A stretch of DNA of 64,000 nt from Deroplatys truncata (lineage: Eukaryota > Arthropoda > Insecta > Mantodea > Mantidae): contig CM060990.1 of NCBI GenBank assembly GCA_030765065.1, positions 218,211,290-218,275,289 on the forward strand, written 5' to 3'. The notes under the pieces are model-generated. The model searched no databases. It had not been told where the DNA came from and saw only the letters and a list, made by a program, of their open reading frames with translations. Every line of letters starts with the position of its first letter. The stretch's first letter is position 1. Positions 1-12,549 of the stretch are shown here, piece after piece. The translations under genes and the position numbers were made by a program.

Positions 1-491
1 AAGCTTATAGTTGCATGAAATGTGCTCTTTCAGTATAAGGGAGAACTCCAGCAAGAACTATAATAGGTAATCCACCCCAGTCACAATAAGAGGTAAACGT
101 GCATTTCTCCAACCTTTAGGTGGACAAGGAATTCATCTCTTCATACCAGCTATGTCACTTTGTTTTGAAAGAGTGGGTTTTTAAACCCCCAATTATGCTT
201 TCATTATTATAACTTCCCCTTTTGTTCTTTCTAGAACATAAAATCTGGGTCTAAGAATTCAGAGAATTTAATTCAATCTCTAGTCCTATTTAGCATTTAG
301 AACTGCAATTTTCCAAAGTCCCTGTGATATTCATGAAATTGTACAAAAATTCTCTTTGGTACTAATATTCACAGAAGGGAGAAAAATGTATATTGTAGTA
401 ACTCCAGTTCCCTACTTATTTTGTGAATGTTAGATGCCTGTAGGTTTTGCTGTGTTGTTTCAGCAGTGAAGTAAGTATCCTAATAATAAAT

Positions 492-528
<37 letters not shown>

Positions 529-728
529 TAATGGCAATTTCTCATAGAATTGCCTTACACAAGCATCAAGCATTGTCAAGAAAGTAAAAGAAATCTTAAT
601 ACAATGTTGTTTAAAATTTATTCATTGAGTACAAATATTTCTTAATTACATTTTCAGTTCATCCTTGAAGGTTAGTCCCTTTAAAATTTCATTTTGTTTT
701 ATAATATACTTCCCATAATGTAACATAC
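1..728. other. AT-rich intergenic or intronic DNA with a TAA microsatellite
   Basis: No gene or recognisable element is seen here. A (TAA)n tract lies at about 481-531. The stretch ends at the 4-bp target duplication ATAC (725-728) of the LTR element that follows. Confidence 0.6.
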
Positions 729-1305
729 TGTCACGCCTTAGATTTGAAGGGGGTTGAGGACGTGCATTTGGGAGCGTAGCAGGATTAAGGGTTGGTGAGC
801 AACTCCGAATAGCAAGATACAATTAACAAAAAGGATAGCAGATTTAATATAATATACGAGTAGACACAGACAGTGAGCAAGCAAGCCATTTTTAGGATTA
901 AGTATTTAAGACAGAACAGTTTCTAGTTACCTAGTGCCATTGAGCAGATGTTACGCTGGTTGCCATACCCAAAGGGTAAATGTTGATCTGGGCAGCGCCT
1001 CCGGCTGCACCTGGGTTGTTCCTATCCAGACTGCCATCCCCATAGACTTACGATAGGGGTTTTATATCATAGATATACGCCTCCACACAGGACATTCCAT
1101 ATATGGAGAGATAACCTCTACTCTAGGAGTTGGCATCACCCACATAATATCACAAGGATATGACTGGCACTGAATGTCCAGCTCATGCATCCTGTGTTGC
1201 ACCATGTGAAGTAAGAATGCAAGAAATAAGCTTCACATGAACCAAATTCTAAAGAAAAGTAATTTTTAGGAAAATAATTTAACTTAACTTGACCCATACG
1301 TTACA
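729..1305 (-). repeat. 3' LTR of the LARD-like element
   Basis: Nearly identical direct copy of 5895-6470. It starts TGTCACGCC and ends ATACGTTACA in plus orientation. The adjacent plus-strand sequence TCTGCCCCGGC (1306-1316) reads as a purine-rich tract on the minus strand and is a plausible polypurine tract. Confidence 0.88.
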
Positions 1306-2120
1306 TCTGCCCCGGCATCAAAATAACACACTGCCACTGTGTGTTGATAAAAAAATAATCAAAAGAATGGTACAAGGTCACATAAACACACAAAAAATTA
1401 TTACATGAGTATAAACAATTACAAATTACAATAATAACAGTAGTGAGTCAAAGAAAAGGTCAAAAAAGGAGGAAAATAATTGAATAGAGTGCTTGAGCAC
1501 ATGTAAATATCTTGGTCATCCTTGGGCATTGAAGCATGGGCCATAAGTTGGAGGAATTACACCTGTAATTCTTGAAGTAACGAAGTGAGTGACATACCCT
1601 GTATATCGGCTATGCTGACAAAACTGCAAAAACCAGCATTTCATTATCACTTCCTGCAGAGGAGGATGTGGCCAGAGATATGAGCTGCAGTACCAGATTA
1701 CTCTGGAGACAAATAACTAAGGTAAGCTCCAAGTCTTGTCCATGGTTTTAAAGGACGTCTGGTATCCATTGTATGAAGGAGTAAATATGCAGCAGTGGTC
1801 TGCGCAGGCTGGCTGACGAATACACCAAGTATTAGTCCGTAGTGAATACTTCAGAAGTGCGACGTACTGTTGGCAGCAAGTCCATATCATATGCAGGTAT
1901 GTGTCAGAATACTGTGGCTCTTGTATTTTTGTAAGCCGTTCGAAGCACTTAATGGTGATAGATTCAGAACACTCATAATAAAAGTCATTGACACAAAAGG
2001 GAGACACTCGGAGACCTTATGACTCATAAAGAATGGATTACAGAATATTTGATAAAATAAAAAAATTAATGTGACCGTACCAAGAAAGAAAAATTATGAG
2101 AAATTTAAGAAAAAGCTTGC

Positions 2121-2165
<45 letters not shown>

Positions 2166-4616
2166 CAATTTGAAGTTTTACATAAGAAAGGCATAAAATA
2201 TAAAGAAGTTGTACAAAGAAATACATGACATAACATTATAAACATAGATACATTAAAGAAATATTACATTGTTGCATACATGACAATATCTGTACAACAT
2301 ACAGTACCATTAACATTATTTGTGCTTGAATAAATTTACCAACCATATCATGTTATAAATAAAAAAATTTACATAAGCACATCTGTGCACAAGTCAACAT
2401 TTTTACATAAGCAGAATTCACAAAATTTCCCCAATTCACAACAGTCATGACATAATCGGTTTAATTCTCATCAGCTTAACTCTCTTAAAATTCAGTTATT
2501 ATAAAAACGACAATGTTTACAATGAAGTAACAGGTGCGTACAATAATAAGGTGTTATCAGTTAACTCAATGCTACACACATTATTGAATTTTTCTGAATT
2601 TGAGTTTTTCATTAGTGTTAGTGAAAACAAGATTTAGGTTAAAATATTGAAGGTAATAACAATTGCAAATGAAAAACAAAGTTTAGAAGCTACTGTGTTT
2701 CCACAAATTACAATTTTACACACAAATTAACGTGTTCAGAAAATTTGATTTATTTACTTAAATTTTTTTTTTCCTGCTCCTCTTTATTACCTGCATTCCT
2801 GACAATCGGCATATACTTGTTAACATTTAACAATAAAATCAACATCCCTGTGGGGCAGGTTTCAACACAAATTACTATCAGAAGCTTGCTTATTTTACCA
2901 AATAGAATATTTAATAAATACTAAACTTTTCGTAAAAGAAATTACACATATCCTTGTGATTATAAAATTTATAAAATATAAATGTCACTTCCTATCTTCA
3001 AGTTAATCACAACATATAGTAGGAATCGGTCTACAGAAAAATTCAAGGTTTCTGAGTAACAATTTAAAGAAATTGTTTCAGAATAAAACAAAAATTATTT
3101 CACAGAATTAAAATAGAAAAAGTATGTTTTGGAATTTAAACCGACATCCACTAGTGACACTATGTCTACCAAAGTTCGGCATTGAATTTAAGCTGTTAAG
3201 GTTGTTGATATGAACCACTGTGATACATTATTAGTTATTATTATACATTGTTACCAACTGTTTGTAAATGAACATGCGTCTACATTGAGCACTAACTATT
3301 AACTTATTCTTGTTTATTGAACATTATTCATGAATATCATATTACTAACTCCCCCTGGATAATGTATATCCAGGTTCTCCAAGAGGGTGTAACTTACAGG
3401 TGCACGAAATATTTTAATCTTAACCTGAATGTGAAAGAATGCATTCTTCTCTTTGTGTACCACTTAAATGTGAAAACAATGACAAAATATTCCATTGTTT
3501 ATTCAATGTGCGCACTCGCACTGTACTAGATGAAAATCATCTCTTCATCTTACTTGTAAGTTATCTCTAAGGGGCCATCAGGCATAGCCTAAGAGAAAAA
3601 ACATACATACCATGAAAATCAATGACGTCATAGCACATCCACAGGACCATCAGGCTAACCCGTGAAGCTATGTTTCTCCGAACAATAACAGCAAAACCGT
3701 AGGAGTGTCCCATAATTATTACTAATGTGAGTAATAAATCTAGAAAATAAATCTAAGTAAATTAATCTAGGGAAGCGCTTCCATATTCTACATTAAATTA
3801 CAGACTATCTAATATTACCAAAAGAATTGATATTCTTAGGGACAGGAGTTAGGGAACCAATGTTCCAACGATGAGAAAGTGCATCTTCCACACCTGCAAT
3901 AAACAAACTTTCTTGAGATGTAAATGTGCTCAAACAAAAAAATAATAAATTGCTGAATCAGAGTGGAGAGAAGCTGTTGCTGTACAAATCTATAGACAGC
4001 ATGAGGGTGAATCGCAACAATACTCTTCGAGCAGTGCTGGTAAAATACTGTGTTCGACTCCTGAACAGTGCAATATGCAGTAGCATAAAAAAATCGTAGC
4101 TCAAACTATACAATCTGTGAACAGAACTAAAGGTAAATGAGAGTATATCTCGCAATAGAATAGAATGGTAAAACACAAAAAAATTATGTATATAAGGGTG
4201 TAAATCAACAGAATACCGATAAGCACTATGTTTAGGTCATCATTGGAAATCTACAATATGTATTTATTTTAAAACTCAAATCTTTGATTGCAAGCGTTAA
4301 ATAATTGGCAGTTGTATTAACAAATAACATGTGGGGCTAATATATAGTATTCAAAAAGAATTTGAAAAAGAAAGCGTCCAGTGGTGAAAGGTAACAGTGA
4401 TAAACTCGAGCATACATCATTATTTAACTATAAGCATTTCCGGTATTCGAGGAAAACTAAAATGGACATCCTGCTCAAAATAAGCATGAGTTTATATGTT
4501 AATGGGGCTCTGTTATATGTCTGAAGGAACAGTGCGTGGAAAAATGATATAAAATATTGCTTTAAATATTTCAAACCATATTACAAATTGTCTCTTTCTA
4601 GGTTTTCTGGAAGAGA

Positions 4617-4665
<49 letters not shown>

Positions 4666-5264
4666 TAGAGGGGTGGGGCAGTAATGTAAATCATTGCAGA
4701 TGAGGCATAAGAGGATGAGGGCTATCACAGTTTCAAATTCACGAACAACTTAACATGTAAGAAATAACCATTCTTGCTTTAGCATATATAACTCAGAACA
4801 AATTAAATGCTTTTTACTGCCTGCATACTCATAATAACCGTATTAGAACATATGGTATGTTATGTTTCCAAAGCTTGACATTATTAACTCATTAAACCAT
4901 GTATGATTCCGGAAGAGTAGGAGGGGTAGAGAAAAGATAAACATAATATATCCGAGAAACAGTGGCATACAGGATTTCAACAACAATCTTGACCAATGTA
5001 TCGCCGTAGCAGTAAGTATGGAGAATACCTAGTGGCGACATCCTGTGACAGATAAGACTTCTACGGAAGGCTTGTGCAAGCTAATACTAATGTTCACAAG
5101 CACTAAATTCTTTAATTGTGTCAGAGATGAAAAGTTTATACTTTAATGTTGAACATAACTATGCCTTTGTAAGATTCAGCTACATAAGTTTACTAATTAA
5201 TGAACATCACATCCTCCATATGTGAATAAAATGTAATAAGGGTGAAGCCTTTTTACATGGACAA
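1306..5264 (-). other. Non-coding interior of the LARD-like element
   Basis: About 4 kb of AT-rich sequence with no convincing ORF. It contains a 37-base A tract at about 2125-2161 and a (GA)n microsatellite at about 4619-4662. I see no pol motifs on either strand. The short ORFs here are low-complexity or chance frames. Confidence 0.6.
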
Positions 5265-5570
5265 CTATATCTTTACGTTTAGTTCAAAATTGTGCAAATA
5301 CATTTGCACATTCTGATCAGGTTTCCCGTTAAACTGACCAGGGTCTATAAATGGTCGTGCAAAAGGTAGGCTAGCGGGAACCGGGTTGGTGGAGGGTGGG
5401 TCCGTAACGTCAGGCATTGTAACCTTTTCTCGAGTATCCACAAAAGTTAAGTTAAGCGGTATTATAGGTGGCGAAGGAATATTGTGTGAGCTAGCAGATG
5501 GAAGTTCAGGGCGGGGCTGGTAATTCGGTGGAAGAACGTGTCTTCGAGAACGTAACTGACTTTTGGACAT
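5265..5570 (-). pseudogene. Truncated gag-like ORF
   Basis: The ORF opens with an ATG about 325 bp inside the 5' LTR, where gag is expected, and stops after 101 codons. The N-terminal part is proline-rich and basic. The last third contains a FNGKPDQNVQMYLHNFE stretch, the 'F-G-....-W/Y-L..FE' pattern that opens the conserved core of many Ty3/Gypsy-type Gag proteins. No zinc knuckle follows and the frame is closed by a stop, so the product would lack the nucleocapsid region. Gag normally packages the element RNA, so the retained start may be functional packaging sequence rather than protein. The Gag assignment rests on this one motif plus position. Confidence 0.55.
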
Positions 5571-5875
5571 GCAAATGCGTTTAACAATTATTGTGCATAT
5601 TTCGAGTGAACATTATAAAATAAGAACATAAAATATCAAGCATTCAAGCAATTCAAAGCATTAACAGATAAATAGAATACTGTAACTTTTAGATTTAAAT
5701 AGATAAGTAACTTGAAACCTTTAATATAAAAAGAGTTTGGGAAACAAATTAAAGCTCACTTTTACCAACAAATTGTGAAATTAGCAATACTATGAACCAG
5801 TGTAGGGGTGAAGTATTGTAGAAAAGGTACGAGATCGTACCATATTTCTAGCAAGAGTAATTAAAATGCAGAATT

Positions 5876-5889
5876 CGGCGCCTCCACCA
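5876..5889 (-). promoter_or_regulatory. Primer binding site candidate
   Basis: On the minus strand this reads TGGTGGAGGCGCCG, five bases downstream of the 5' LTR. It begins with TGG, the complement of a tRNA CCA end, as priming sites do. The matching tRNA was not identified. Confidence 0.5.
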
Positions 5890-5894
5890 CTAAA

Positions 5895-6470
5895 TGTCAT
5901 GCCTTAGATTTGAAGGGGGTTGAGGACGTGCATTTGGGAGCGTAGCAGGATTAAGGGTTGGTGAGCAACTCCGAATAGCAAGACACAATTAACAAAAAGG
6001 ATAGCAGATTTAATATAATATACGAGTAGACACAGACAGTGAGCAAGCAAGCCATTTTTAGGATTAAGTATTTAAGACAGAACAGTTTCTAGTTACCTAG
6101 TGCCATTGAGCAGATGTTACGCTGGTTGCCATACCCAAAGGGTAAATGTTGATCTGGGCAGCGCCTCCGGCTGCACCTGGGTTGTTCCTATCCAGACTGC
6201 CATCCCCATAGACTTACGAAAGGGGTTTTATATCATAGATATACGCCTCCACACAGGACATTCCATATATGGAGAGATAACCTCTACTCTAGGAGTTGGC
6301 ATCACCCACATAATATCACAAGGATATGACTGGCACTGAATGTCCAGCTCATGCATCCTGTGTTGCACCATGTGAAGTAAGAATGCAAGAAATAAGCTTC
6401 ACATGAACCAAATTCTAAAGAAAAGTAATTTTTAGGAAAATAATTAACTTAACTTGACCCATACATTACA
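5895..6470 (-). repeat. 5' LTR of the LARD-like element
   Basis: Direct copy of 729-1305 with about five substitutions or indels. The duplication ATAC follows at 6471-6474. The minus-strand transcript would start within this LTR. Confidence 0.88.
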
Positions 6471-6639
6471 ATACTTTTCATTGGCCACTTTGCTAAAACC
6501 AAAACAGTAGTAGTCTCTTATTTCCAATGTTATAGTTGTGCACATTCTTGTTCATCATCAAATCCCTCTGCTTAATGAATAGTATTGCCCTATATGTAAA
6601 GAGTACAGCATATGTATGCATCTTATGAAAGCATTACTA

Positions 6640-7740
6640 CAAGATTCAGATTCATATTCTTTATTCAGTGTTTGGAAATTTCAATGACTTCATTAAATAC
6701 ATACTAAATTTACAATTTAGGTACACCATAAAGCAAAGATATATACATCATTTACAAACAGTGAGTGAAGTGCTCATTGGACACTTGAGTATTATAAAAA
6801 TGCTTATCAATTAAAAATTTCTTAACCTTCTTTCTGAATCTAATTGGCAGTCTGTCATTTATTTCATTTGTAATTGAGTTATACATGTGGATGCCAGTAT
6901 ACAAAATTGAGACCTTTCTAGTAATCCTAGCTGCTTGCAGATAAATTCTATTACTGCTTCTGGTAGTGTGGTCATGAATAGTGTTATTTGAGTAAATTTT
7001 GAATATTGTTTATAAAGCATACCGTTTTTAAGATGTACGAACAGGGCAAAGTAAGCATATTATTTTGCATCAAGTGAATTTTGCAGTGTGCAGACCTATT
7101 TAGATTAAACATGTTTTATATTTTCTTTTGTGTTATCAGAGTATTAGCCTTCATAGAATTTCAAAAGAGAATTTCATATGGAAGTACTGATTCTACATAA
7201 GAGAAATAATCATTTTTAATGTTCTAAGGTTGCATACATTTTTAGTACCGAATTTACATAGTGAGTTCTGTTAATCTTAGTTGTAATGTTTTGTAAGTGT
7301 GGCTTTCAGTTCAAGAATTTCGGTTATTCCTAAACATTTTGCTTTGGAGGCATACTACCTACTTTATTATTAGGGGTGATCACTGGATCTCTATTCAGTC
7401 CGTTCATTACAGAGAACAAAACTAGTGCATTAGAATTTACTGGTATTTAATACCAGATTATTTTCAATCAGCCATTCCCTCAAGCTAGTCATAATATTAT
7501 CAGTGTGTTGCTCAAAGTCTGCAGAAATGTTTCTCATATATACATGGCTGGTATCATCAGCATTAACCTTTGGCGCTATAAACCAAAGAGAAGATATAGT
7601 ATCACATAAAGACATAATAAGAGGCCTAGTAGACCTCTTTAAGGGTATAGACCTCAATTATTAGGATCAAGCAGGAGATAAAAGCTGTACAATGGATTAC
7701 AGAGGCTTCAGTGCAGAGTGGGAATTGGACTCATACCCCG
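6640..7740 (-). pseudogene. 3' portion of a non-LTR retrotransposon (LINE A)
   Basis: Minus-strand reading gives a reverse-transcriptase palm segment near 7430-7657 with the catalytic box as NADDTS (expected YADDTS), followed by the usual thumb pattern (REWLIENNLVLNTSK). Near 6800-6960 is the C-terminal tail with an INDRLPIRFRKKVKKFLI-type ending. The 3' end at about 6640 carries short TGAATC repeats rather than poly(A), as in CR1/L2-like LINEs. The frame is broken many times. The upstream half continues beyond an inserted transposon, at 10113-10345. Dead copy; the clade is inferred only. Confidence 0.65.
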
Positions 7741-7752
7741 TTGTACAATAAC

Positions 7753-10112
7753 ACAAGCCTGCGAAGATTTTGTGGCATGGAGTAATTTACATCATAATGG
7801 TCAAATTGGATGCTCTGCTTTTGAAAATAATAGTTTTTGTATATCACATATAGCTTTTTGAAAAATTTTGTTTCAACACAAAATTGAAAGTTTAGTGTGC
7901 TAGTATTAACATCACTGCATATCCAACTTACAGCATAGTTGATTAAAATATGTAAACATGCTGAATATATCATGTTGCACCACTGTCTATCTCTGTTTAC
8001 AGGTAATGTTGAACCTATCTGATAAACATTTATTGCCTAAGGTATCAACAGGAACCTATCTTAGAATCCTCAGTACAGTTTTGAACTTCTCAGTGGGTCT
8101 CTCTTGAAGCCGTATTCTGTTGTGAATTTTATTTGTGGAAAAAATGGCTAGTTCAAGTGGTATATCTAGGAGGGGCTGTGTGAAAAATCCTAACAATTTC
8201 TGTTATGTCTGTAGGTGTTATGTGATAAAGCAACAGAAAAGAAACATTACTGCATGTATAAACAGTTTGTATCTGGCCTATTTTAAAATTAGGAGATTAA
8301 GACAAGAATTTTGCTCCTCATATTGTGTGTAAAAGTTGTGTAGAAAATCTAAGACAGTGGTACAAGGGAGTTTACTCCTCTATGCCCTTTGGTGTTCCTA
8401 TAGTATGGCATGAACAACAAAATCATTGTAATTACTTTTATTTTTGTCTGTAATATATCTGGATTCAATAGGAAAAACAAGGGGGTAAAGCAATATATAC
8501 ATTATATATCCAAACTTGCCAGCAATTAGGCCTGTGCCTCATGGGCCTGATGTACCTGTTCCATCACCACCTATGATATTACCAGAGTGTAGTACTGATA
8601 CTTCAAGTTTAGAAGATGATTTAAATTTGTTCCCAGACTTAGAAGATGACATTCCAAATCCATTGAGTCAGTCAGAATTAAATGATTTGGTACGCGATTT
8701 GGGTCTTCCCCCCCCCCAAAAAAAAGTGAACTTTTAGATTCAAGGTTGAAAGAAAACAATCTTTTAGGACCTAGAACAACTTTCTACTGGTACAGACATT
8801 GACAAGAGGAGCTCCAGAAATATTTTGTAAAGGAAGGGGAACTAGTGTATTGTTGATATATCCCTAACTTGATAGGTCATCTTGGAACAGCTTACGAAGC
8901 AAAAGATTAGCATCTATTTATTACCTCAAGCAAGAGAAGTCTGAAAGGTGTTCTGCTGCACAATAGCAGTATGTTTGCTTCAGTTCAAGTAGCTCACTTA
9001 CATCCTTTAAAGAAATGTACCAAAATTTGTATACTGTCCTAGAAAAAATTAAATATAATCAACACAAGTGGTATGTGTGCTGTGATCTTAAATTGTGCAG
9101 TATTTTATTGGGCCAACAAGCAGGGTACATGAAATTCCCATGTTTTTTGTGTGAATGGGGATCTGGAGCCAGAGAAAGACACTGAGGTGAAACTAATTGG
9201 CCAAAAAGAAAAGATTTAGTGCTAGGGGCAAAAAATATAATAAATTGCCCGCTGATTGACTCTCAAGAGGTTTTGCTACCTGTTACATATCAATATAGAG
9301 ATAATGAAGGAATTTTTCAAAGCTTTGGACAAATGCGGTATGCGTTTCCAACATCTTATTCAGAAATTTCCAGTGTTGTCTGAATGAAAAGAAAGAAGGC
9401 ATTTTTGACAGTCCACAGATTCACAAACTTGTGAAGGACATTCATTTTAGAAATATCATGACAGACATAGAGCTTCAAGCTTTGGACTCATTCAATGAAC
9501 TTACAAACAAGTTTTTGGGTAATGTTAAAGATGGCCAATGTGAGCATATTGTTAAAACAATGCTCAAAGGGTTAGACACTTGGATGCAATATGAGCTTAA
9601 AACTGCATTTTCTGCATTCGCATCTTGAACTTTTTTCCTGAAAACTTGGGTGCACTAAGTGAAGAACAAGGGGAGAGATTCCACTAGGACATAAAGGAGA
9701 TGAAACGAGGTACCAGGGTAGATGGGACGTCTCCATGATGGCAGACTACTTTGGAGTTTAATTAGAGACAACCCTCGTCAGGACCAAAAAGCCCAAGTCA
9801 ACTCAGCATTCATTTTCAACCAAGCAGAGGAGAAAATAAAATCATAAGGTGTTTTGGAATTTCTTAGTTCATTGTAAACTGTTGCATCTGTAGAATTGAC
9901 ATTATTTCTTAGTTTGGGCAATTTCACGCATTTTAAATTGTACTTAAAGACTAGAAATACTCAGATTTTACATATTTCCTTTCTGCGTGCCAAAAAAATT
10001 GTATTTGGTACAAAAAAATGGTAAGCAGATTTGAGTTCAGCATACCAAAATTAGGTTTACAGACCTGTTTATCCCCAGACCGCAGAAAAAAATTTTAAAT
10101 TTGCAGGCCTGT
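7753..10112 (+). mobile_element. Unclassified TIR transposon, copy 1
   Basis: The element begins ACAAGCCTGCGAAG and ends ATTTGCAGGCCTGT. These are imperfect terminal inverted repeats of about 13 bp whose consensus, from the second copy, is ACAGGCCTGCAAA. The flanks are ATAAC (7748-7752) and ATAAT (10113-10117), a near-perfect 5-bp duplication. A second copy lies inverted at 46552-48656. This copy split a LINE: RT sequence on the minus strand resumes on either side. It carries the remains of one ORF, described separately. Confidence 0.78.
8135..9840 (+). pseudogene. Uncharacterised transposase-like protein of the TIR element, broken
   Basis: Start ATG at 8143, giving MASSSGISRRGCV. The N-terminal part holds paired cysteines (CYVC, and a later CXXC after a frameshift), suggesting a zinc-binding DNA-recognition domain. 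An acidic, serine-rich linker follows at 8516-8737 (SLEDDLNLFPDLEDDIPN). The central and C-terminal parts include FYWYRH, a CDLK..LLGQQAGYMKFPCFLCEW stretch, HFRNIMTD at 9446, and FPENLGALSEEQGERFH with ADYFW near 9640-9760. The same order is readable in reverse in the second copy. I recognise this as a protein type scattered through insect genomes without a functional name, and I cannot place a DDE triad with certainty. At least four stops or frameshifts disable it. Size before decay would be about 600 residues. Confidence 0.65.
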
Positions 10113-10345
10113 ATAATCAATCAGCATACAATATTGTTGTTGCACAAGGTGTGCTCACTGGCAAATCATCGGTGTATACTAGACACAGCAGAGGTCCAAA
10201 ATTAAGAGCCCTGAAGAACCCCCACATTTTACTGCTTTTATAACTGAGTTAACATTTTTACCATTGATTTCATTTCTTACAGAATTAATCTGTTTCCTGT
10301 TGATTAAATAGGATTTAAACCACATATGCACTAACACTGCATTTA
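10113..10345 (-). pseudogene. 5'-side half of split LINE A (reverse-transcriptase palm)
   Basis: The minus strand reads WFKSYLINRKQINSV, then a degenerate 'GVLQGS-LGPLL' segment and a YTDDLPVS box (normally YINDLP). These are the RT motifs that should lie just upstream of the ADD box found at 7560. The two halves are therefore one element separated by the 2.36-kb transposon. Confidence 0.6.
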
Positions 10346-10583
10346 CCTTATTCCAGTTTAGATAATATGATGATGATTATAAATCTATAATAATAAATAA
10401 TAACTTTATTGCAGTCAATATACTCTTAAAAGAGCATCTGACACTGTCAATTATAGCTATACAATACAATTTACTTAATATTTACATATGTACATATATC
10501 CATTATAATTCAGTAATAGCATTTCTCTATCGGAATGATTAATATGGTTGACTTAATAATATTTACACAAGTTCACATATCCA

Positions 10584-12546
10584 TTATAATTCAGTAATAT
10601 TATACAAGTATTTCTCTATCAGGAATGATTTTAGGACAGTTTTAAATTTTGAATCTCTGGTATTCTTAATTGCAGATGGTAATTTATTATATAGTATAGC
10701 TCCCATTTTATATGGGTCCTTATTTGTTTGACTTTTATTCATGCTCACCCTATGGTAATTGTTTGATCTTCTCATATCGTATGAATGACAGTCTTTATTG
10801 AGTATGTTAAATTGCTTTCTATTTTTAACAAGTATAATGGTTTTAAACACATACAGTAAAACTACAGTTAGGATGTTTTGTGTTATAAATGTTTCACAGC
10901 AGGATTGCTGAAACCGAAGGTTGAACACAGTTCTTACGCACTTTTTTTGTATTTTTAATAATCTGTCCATATTGGTTTTACTTGTTCCCCCCCCCCAAAT
11001 TTCAATACCATATGTTAGATGTGGGTAAATGATGCCAAAGTATGCTACTTTAAGAATATTGGTGTCTCCGTATTTGGCTAATTGTCTCAATAATTACAGT
11101 CCTGTGTTCATTTTTTACAGACAATTTCTACATGTATGTTGTAAGATAGTTTCTTCTATGTGAATGCCCAGAAATTTATAGCTTCTTACCTGTTTTAAAG
11201 CAGTATTGTTAATGTTTACATTTATATTATTATTTTGAAATGTCATGAATTTTGTTTTCCCTATATTTAACTTTAGTCCATTGCGTAGGAGATAATGTGA
11301 TATTTCATCTGTTGCATTTGTCATTTTACCTTCTAAACATTCTTTACTTTCACTCCAGCCTATTACAGATGTATCATCTGCGTAGATGATCACCTTGCTG
11401 TTTTCTGGTTCTGGTATATTATTTATATACATAAAAAAAGTGTGGGTCCCAGTACTGATCCTTGCAGTACTCCCAATTTTACCAAATTATACTGATTTAA
11501 TGGTGTGTATAGTGTCACCTTTTTTCCAATTTATTTCTGTGCATTGCACCCGATTTTTAAGATATGTTGCTAGTAGTTTATTAATGTGTCCTCTGAAACC
11601 ATAGTATTCTAATATTGTCATTAAGTGATCATGGGACACAGAATCAAAAGCTTTGGAGAGGTCTAGGTAAATCCCTGTTGTGTTTCTACGGATATCTTTC
11701 AATTCTAACAATTTATGTACATATTCCGCTATAGCTGTGATGGTTGATAATTTATTTCTAAATCCATGTTGAAATTGATTAAGGGTATTATTAGATTTTA
11801 AAAAACTGTTTATCCTAGCTATAAGTACTTTCTCATAGACCTTGCTGAATACTGAGGTTAGAGTTATTGGTCTGTAATTACTGACATTTGTGTTTGAACC
11901 TTTTTTGTGAATAGGTCGTACCACGCTAATCTTTAATATTTCTCGGAATATGCCACCGTTCATTGAGTAATTTATTAAATGCACCAGTATACACAATTCT
12001 TGTTCGCAATGCTTTAGTGTTATAGATGATATGCCATGCCATCCCATCCAGAGGATTGCCGATTTTTAAAGTTACTTATTTTATATATTTCATCATTTGT
12101 CTCGTGCAAGTACAGGCTGTTCACAGCTGTATTGTCTTTAGTTTTCTTACTGTCTATGCTCTTAGTTATAGGACTATCATTAGTATTTATAAAGAAGTTA
12201 AATAATTTGCAGATTTCAGAAGGGTCATGTAGTACTTCCCCATTTTGGCTCATACATATATTTGAGAGTTCACCTATTTGGGCTTTACTTTGCTTGTTTA
12301 TAATACTCCACACAGTTTTTGTAGTATTATTGGAGTTCATTATTTTTTTTTTCCTATTTGTTCTGCTTTTAGATATATCAACACTTTCCGGTATTGCTTT
12401 TTATACTTATTATAGGTATTAATGTAAGCATTCAATCTGGTGGATTTAAAGAATTCATACATAGTTTTCATTTTATTTTTTAAGTGTAAAACTTCAGGCG
12501 GCAAGGTTAACTTCTCTTTCGTTTTATGTTTAACCATACTTTTCAA
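10584..12546 (-). pseudogene. LINE B reverse transcriptase
   Basis: The RT is spread over consecutive ORFs in different frames. 12546-12020 gives the linker and the beginning of the fingers, including NRQSSGWDG. 12047-11487 gives RPIHKKG, NYRPITLTSVFSKVYEKV, FQHGFR and the first catalytic aspartate in YLDLSKAFDSVSHDHL. 11432-11115 gives the intact palm box YADDTS and the thumb (RNGLKLNIGKTKFM). 11090-10584 gives the tail (LTYGIEIWGG, then LYNKLPSAIKNT near the end). The catalytic residues are preserved, but at least three frame breaks separate them. Confidence 0.8.
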
Positions 12547-12549
12547 GTG

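Larger units (their letters stand above)
729..6470 (-). mobile_element. Young LTR retroelement with almost no coding capacity (LARD-like)
   Basis: Two direct repeats of about 577 bp (729-1305 and 5895-6470) begin TGTCA and end TTACA. I count about five differences between them, near 1 percent. The same 4 bp, ATAC, lies immediately outside both ends (725-728 and 6471-6474), so this is a bona fide insertion. A tRNA-like primer binding site lies next to the right LTR, which puts the element on the minus strand. A purine-rich stretch borders the left LTR in that orientation. The 4.6-kb interior carries a 101-codon gag-like ORF near its 5' end and nothing that resembles protease, RT, RNase H or integrase. 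Similar LTRs with a long non-coding interior are the hallmarks of a large retrotransposon derivative that depends on enzymes from another element. A recent large replacement of the pol region is the alternative. Confidence 0.85.

Noticed and set aside
1-6. Window begins with AAGCTT, suggesting a HindIII clone end
   Set aside because: A single 6-bp match at the edge is weak evidence and says nothing about biology.
12036-12422. 128-codon plus-strand ORF with hydrophobic segments
   Set aside because: Antisense shadow of the LINE B reverse transcriptase, which has clear motifs on the minus strand.
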